Source: Deltaproteobacteria bacterium (GTDB lineage Bacteria; Desulfobacterota; DSM-4660; Desulfatiglandales; Desulfatiglandaceae). From it: a DNA stretch of 6,928 nucleotides. The notes under the pieces are model-generated. The model was not told where the DNA came from, made no database searches, and saw nothing but the letters and a program-made list of their open reading frames with translations. Location: the NCBI GenBank assembly GCA_013349725.1, contig DUZB01000372.1, positions 3,337 through 10,264 of the forward strand. The letters are read 5' to 3'. This document shows positions 4,712 through 6,928 of this stretch, piece after piece (position 1 is the stretch's first letter; each line of letters begins with the position of its first letter). The position numbers were made by a program, and so were the translations under genes.

Positions 4712-5758
4712 ATGGTTTTCAATCCGGTAGGTGAGATCGTGGGTCCAATCTATGCGCTGACTGCAGTGATACTCCTCATCCTGATCTCGTGGGCGGGGGT
4801 CCGGGGCCTGGGACTCACCGGCTTTTTCGGGATTGTCGTGCCCTATCTTGCCGCCATTTTGTTCTTCACCGGATTCCTCCATCGCCTGATCAAGTGGTCC
4901 AAGGCCCCCAACCCGTTCCGGATCCCCACCACCGGCGGTCAGCAGAAGAGCCTTGGCTGGATAAAACATTCCACGACAGACAACCCGTATACCACTTTTC
5001 AGGTCATCCTTCGCCTGGCCTCCGAAGTTTTTCTGTTCCGTTCTCTTTTTCGCAACCTGAGCCTTCGCCCCCAGACCGGCACGCAACCCGTTTCCTATGC
5101 CTCAGCCAAATGGCTCTGGCTGTTTGCCATCGCCTTTCACTATGCCCTGTTCACGACCCTCTTCCGCCACCTGCATTTTTTCACCAATCCCGTTCCGGCA
5201 CCGGTGAGGCTTGTGCAGAACCTGGACGGATGGCTCGAAATCGGCCTTCCCCAGGTCATGGTGAGCGGTCTGATCCTGCTGGGTGCGGTGACGGTCCTTT
5301 TCGCAAGGAGGATCTTCCTCCCGAAGCTTCGGTACATCTCCCTTTTAAACGATTATTTCCCCCTTTTCCTCCTTATGGCCATCGCCACGACCGGCGCTTT
5401 GATGCGCTATGTGGCCGGCATCGACACGACGAGCGTCAAGGAACTGGCCATGGGTCTCATTACTTTTCACCCCGCGGTTCCCGATGGAATCGGTGTCCTG
5501 TTTTTTATCCATTTCTTTCTGGTATGTTCCCTTGCAGCCTATTTCCCTTTCAGCAAACTGATGCATGCACCGGGCCTGTTTTTTTCCCCTACCCGGAACC
5601 TTGCAAGCAACAATCGCGCCTTCTTCCACCCCAATCCCTGGAACAGACCGGTGGCTTTCCACAAATACGCAGACTATGAAAACCATTTCCGGGAAAAAAT
5701 GGTGGAGGCGGGAATCCCCCTCGACCAGGACCCGCCGTTCCCTGGAAGCAAGGAGTAA
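4712..5758 (+). CDS. dsrM: DsrM, cytochrome b-type membrane subunit of the sulfite-reduction-associated DsrMK complex
   Basis: DsrM is a NarI-like diheme membrane protein that exchanges electrons with menaquinone and passes them to DsrK, in the pathway that reduces the DsrC trisulfide made by sulfite reductase. The 348-residue product has hydrophobic helices near 10-30, 36-58, 134-156, 178-197, 212-232 and 260-280. The histidine-rich segments AFHYALFTTLFRHLHFFTNP (141-160) and FFIHFFLVCSLAAYFPFSK (264-282) are DsrM landmarks. His143, His153 or His155, His267 and His285 are candidate heme ligands. The C-terminal tail with HPNPWNRPV and YENHFREKMVEAG is also typical. The ATG at 4712 has no visible ribosome site. 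A GTG at 4739 (codon 10) follows TAGGTGAG closely and would give 339 residues. The stop is six bases before dsrK, and the dsrK ribosome site is inside the dsrM end. Confidence 0.94.
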   Translation: MVFNPVGEIVGPIYALTAVILLILISWAGVRGLGLTGFFGIVVPYLAAILFFTGFLHRLIKWSKAPNPFRIPTTGGQQKSLGWIKHSTTDNPYTTFQVILRLASEVFLFRSLFRNLSLRPQTGTQPVSYASAKWLWLFAIAFHYALFTTLFRHLHFFTNPVPAPVRLVQNLDGWLEIGLPQVMVSGLILLGAVTVLFARRIFLPKLRYISLLNDYFPLFLLMAIATTGALMRYVAGIDTTSVKELAMGLITFHPAVPDGIGVLFFIHFFLVCSLAAYFPFSKLMHAPGLFFSPTRNLASNNRAFFHPNPWNRPVAFHKYADYENHFREKMVEAGIPLDQDPPFPGSKE

Positions 5759-5764
5759 ACCCCA

Positions 5765-6928
5765 TTGACCGTAAAGCTTCCCACCCCTGAAGAGCTCTCC
5801 ACCATCGACTACCAGCTCCCTGAAACCCGGTGGATGGAAACGCCTGCCGTTCTGCGGGAGGGCATCTTCTGCCATGCGGGCCGGGAAAAAGACCTGGCGG
5901 CAGTCCACATGCCGAACCCCAGGGAGTGGCGCGTGGAGGACGAGGACTGGAAGCTCCCCGAGAACTGGAAACAGATTATCCTGGAGGGTCTCAGGGATCG
6001 GGTCGACCGGTTCCGGTCGTTGCAGCTTTTCATGGATATCTGCGTTCGCTGCGGGGCCTGTGCGGACAAATGCCACTTCTTCATCGGGTCCGGCGATCCC
6101 AAGAATATGCCCGTGCTTCGAGCGGAACTCCTCCGATCCGTCTACCGGAAAAATTTCACCATGGCAGGAAAACTCATGGGCAAAATGGTGGGGGCCCGCG
6201 ACCTTACGGAGCAGGTCCTCAGGGAGTGGTGGTCCTATTTTTTTCAATGCACCGAATGCCGCCGCTGCTCCCTCTTCTGCCCTTACGGCATCGACACGGC
6301 GGAGATTACCATCCTGGGCCGTGAACTGCTCAATCTGCTGGGACTTAACATCGACTGGATTGCGGCCGCCGTTGCCAAGTGTCACAGGGTCGGGAATCAC
6401 ATCGGGATGGAGCCCCAGTCGTTCAAGGAATCGATCGATTTCCTGTGCGATGATCTGGAAGAGATTACCGGAATCAAAATCGAGCCATCCTTTAACCGCA
6501 AGGGCGCGGAGATCCTTTTTGTCACCTCTTCGGGCGACTTCTACGCCGATCCCGGTATCTTCACCTGCATGGGATACCTGATGCTTTTTCATGAACTGGA
6601 CCTGGATTATACCTGGTCCACCTACGCCGCCGAAGGGGGGAATTTCGGGTTTTTCACCGGTCACGACGTGGCCAAGCTCCTCAACGCAAAGATCTACGCA
6701 GAGGCCGAAAGATTAGGGGTGAAGTATATCATTGGAGGAGAATGCGGGCACATGTGGCGGGTGTTTCACCAGTATATGGGAACCATGAACGGTCCTCCCG
6801 ATTTTCTGGAAACCCCGGTATCGCCCGTTACAGGGACCCGGTTTGAACACGCGGCATCCACCCGGGCCATCCATATCTGTGAATTTACGGCGGACCTGAT
6901 CCAGCATGGAAAACTGACCCTCGATGCC
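5765..6928 (+). CDS. dsrK: DsrK, HdrD-like iron-sulfur subunit of the DsrMK complex (C-terminus cut off by the window)
   Basis: DsrK is the cytoplasm-facing iron-sulfur partner of DsrM and resembles the catalytic heterodisulfide reductase subunit HdrD. It is thought to reduce the DsrC trisulfide. The open frame runs 388 codons to the window edge without a stop; full-length relatives are roughly 540-550 residues, so about the last third is missing. Two [4Fe-4S] motifs are complete: CVRCGACADKC (Cys93, 96, 99, 103) and CTECRRCSLFCPYG (Cys162, 165, 168, 172). The GGECGHMW motif (Cys327) marks the first CCG-type domain; the second lies outside. The start is a TTG at 5765 with AAGGAG nine bases upstream (5750-5755, overlapping the dsrM end); no ATG lies before residue 24 (MET). 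The next genes (possibly dsrJOP) are not visible. Confidence 0.96.
   Translation, partial: MTVKLPTPEELSTIDYQLPETRWMETPAVLREGIFCHAGREKDLAAVHMPNPREWRVEDEDWKLPENWKQIILEGLRDRVDRFRSLQLFMDICVRCGACADKCHFFIGSGDPKNMPVLRAELLRSVYRKNFTMAGKLMGKMVGARDLTEQVLREWWSYFFQCTECRRCSLFCPYGIDTAEITILGRELLNLLGLNIDWIAAAVAKCHRVGNHIGMEPQSFKESIDFLCDDLEEITGIKIEPSFNRKGAEILFVTSSGDFYADPGIFTCMGYLMLFHELDLDYTWSTYAAEGGNFGFFTGHDVAKLLNAKIYAEAERLGVKYIIGGECGHMWRVFHQYMGTMNGPPDFLETPVSPVTGTRFEHAASTRAIHICEFTADLIQHGKLTLDA

Noticed and set aside
4789..5679. 296-codon plus-strand frame inside dsrM
   Set aside because: It is a frame-shifted reading of dsrM, rich in Pro, Ser, His and Arg, with no ribosome site of its own.
5345..6664. 439-codon open frame on the minus strand, antisense to dsrM and dsrK
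   Set aside because: It lies wholly opposite two well-recognised genes, its translation has no family resemblance and an odd composition rich in Gly, Glu, Arg and Pro, and the opening is explained by the G/C-rich third positions of dsrMK.

Overview
This window looks like a piece of an anaerobic, sulfite/sulfate-reducing bacterium, most likely from the Desulfobacterota. The basis is two neighbouring genes for the membrane proteins DsrM and DsrK, hallmark electron carriers of dissimilatory sulfur metabolism, beside a catabolic TRAP-transporter operon. The assignment rests on gene content and protein motifs only.

Minus strand, read from 4493 down to 1: a GntR/FCD-family repressor (4493-3792), then a complete three-part TRAP transporter. 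This has a periplasmic binding protein DctP (3571-2516), a small membrane subunit DctQ (2399-1908) and a large membrane subunit DctM (1718-411). The start of an aldehyde dehydrogenase gene (253 to beyond base 1) follows. All five genes point the same way and form a plausible regulator-uptake-catabolism operon: a small organic acid is imported with sodium and later passes through an aldehyde intermediate. The substrate cannot be read from the sequence.

Plus strand, 4712 to the right edge: dsrM (cytochrome b-type quinone-interacting subunit), then dsrK six bases later (HdrD-like iron-sulfur subunit, cut off by the window end). The two gene groups diverge from a 218-bp control region (4494-4711). 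It holds a strong sigma70-like promoter for dsrM flanked by a 9-bp direct repeat spaced 21 bp, and a TTGACA box plus the perfect palindrome TTGTATACAA in front of the regulator gene.

The least expected signal is between the minus-strand genes. Every gap holds short, imperfect arrays with a 7-bp period (266-300, 374-408, 1754-1781, 1891-1925, 2418-2445, 3626-3653), each with a different unit, plus one hexamer array (TTCGAT x5) that forms a large hairpin. A 13-base word, TGAAACTTCGTTT, abuts the arrays in two gaps and a diverged form occurs in a third. The dctQ-dctM gap also carries a 27-bp inverted repeat whose arms are themselves palindromes of the ATTCCC-N8-GGGAAT form. No such arrays were seen in the dsr half. 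No CRISPR array, tRNA, rRNA or transposase gene was found.
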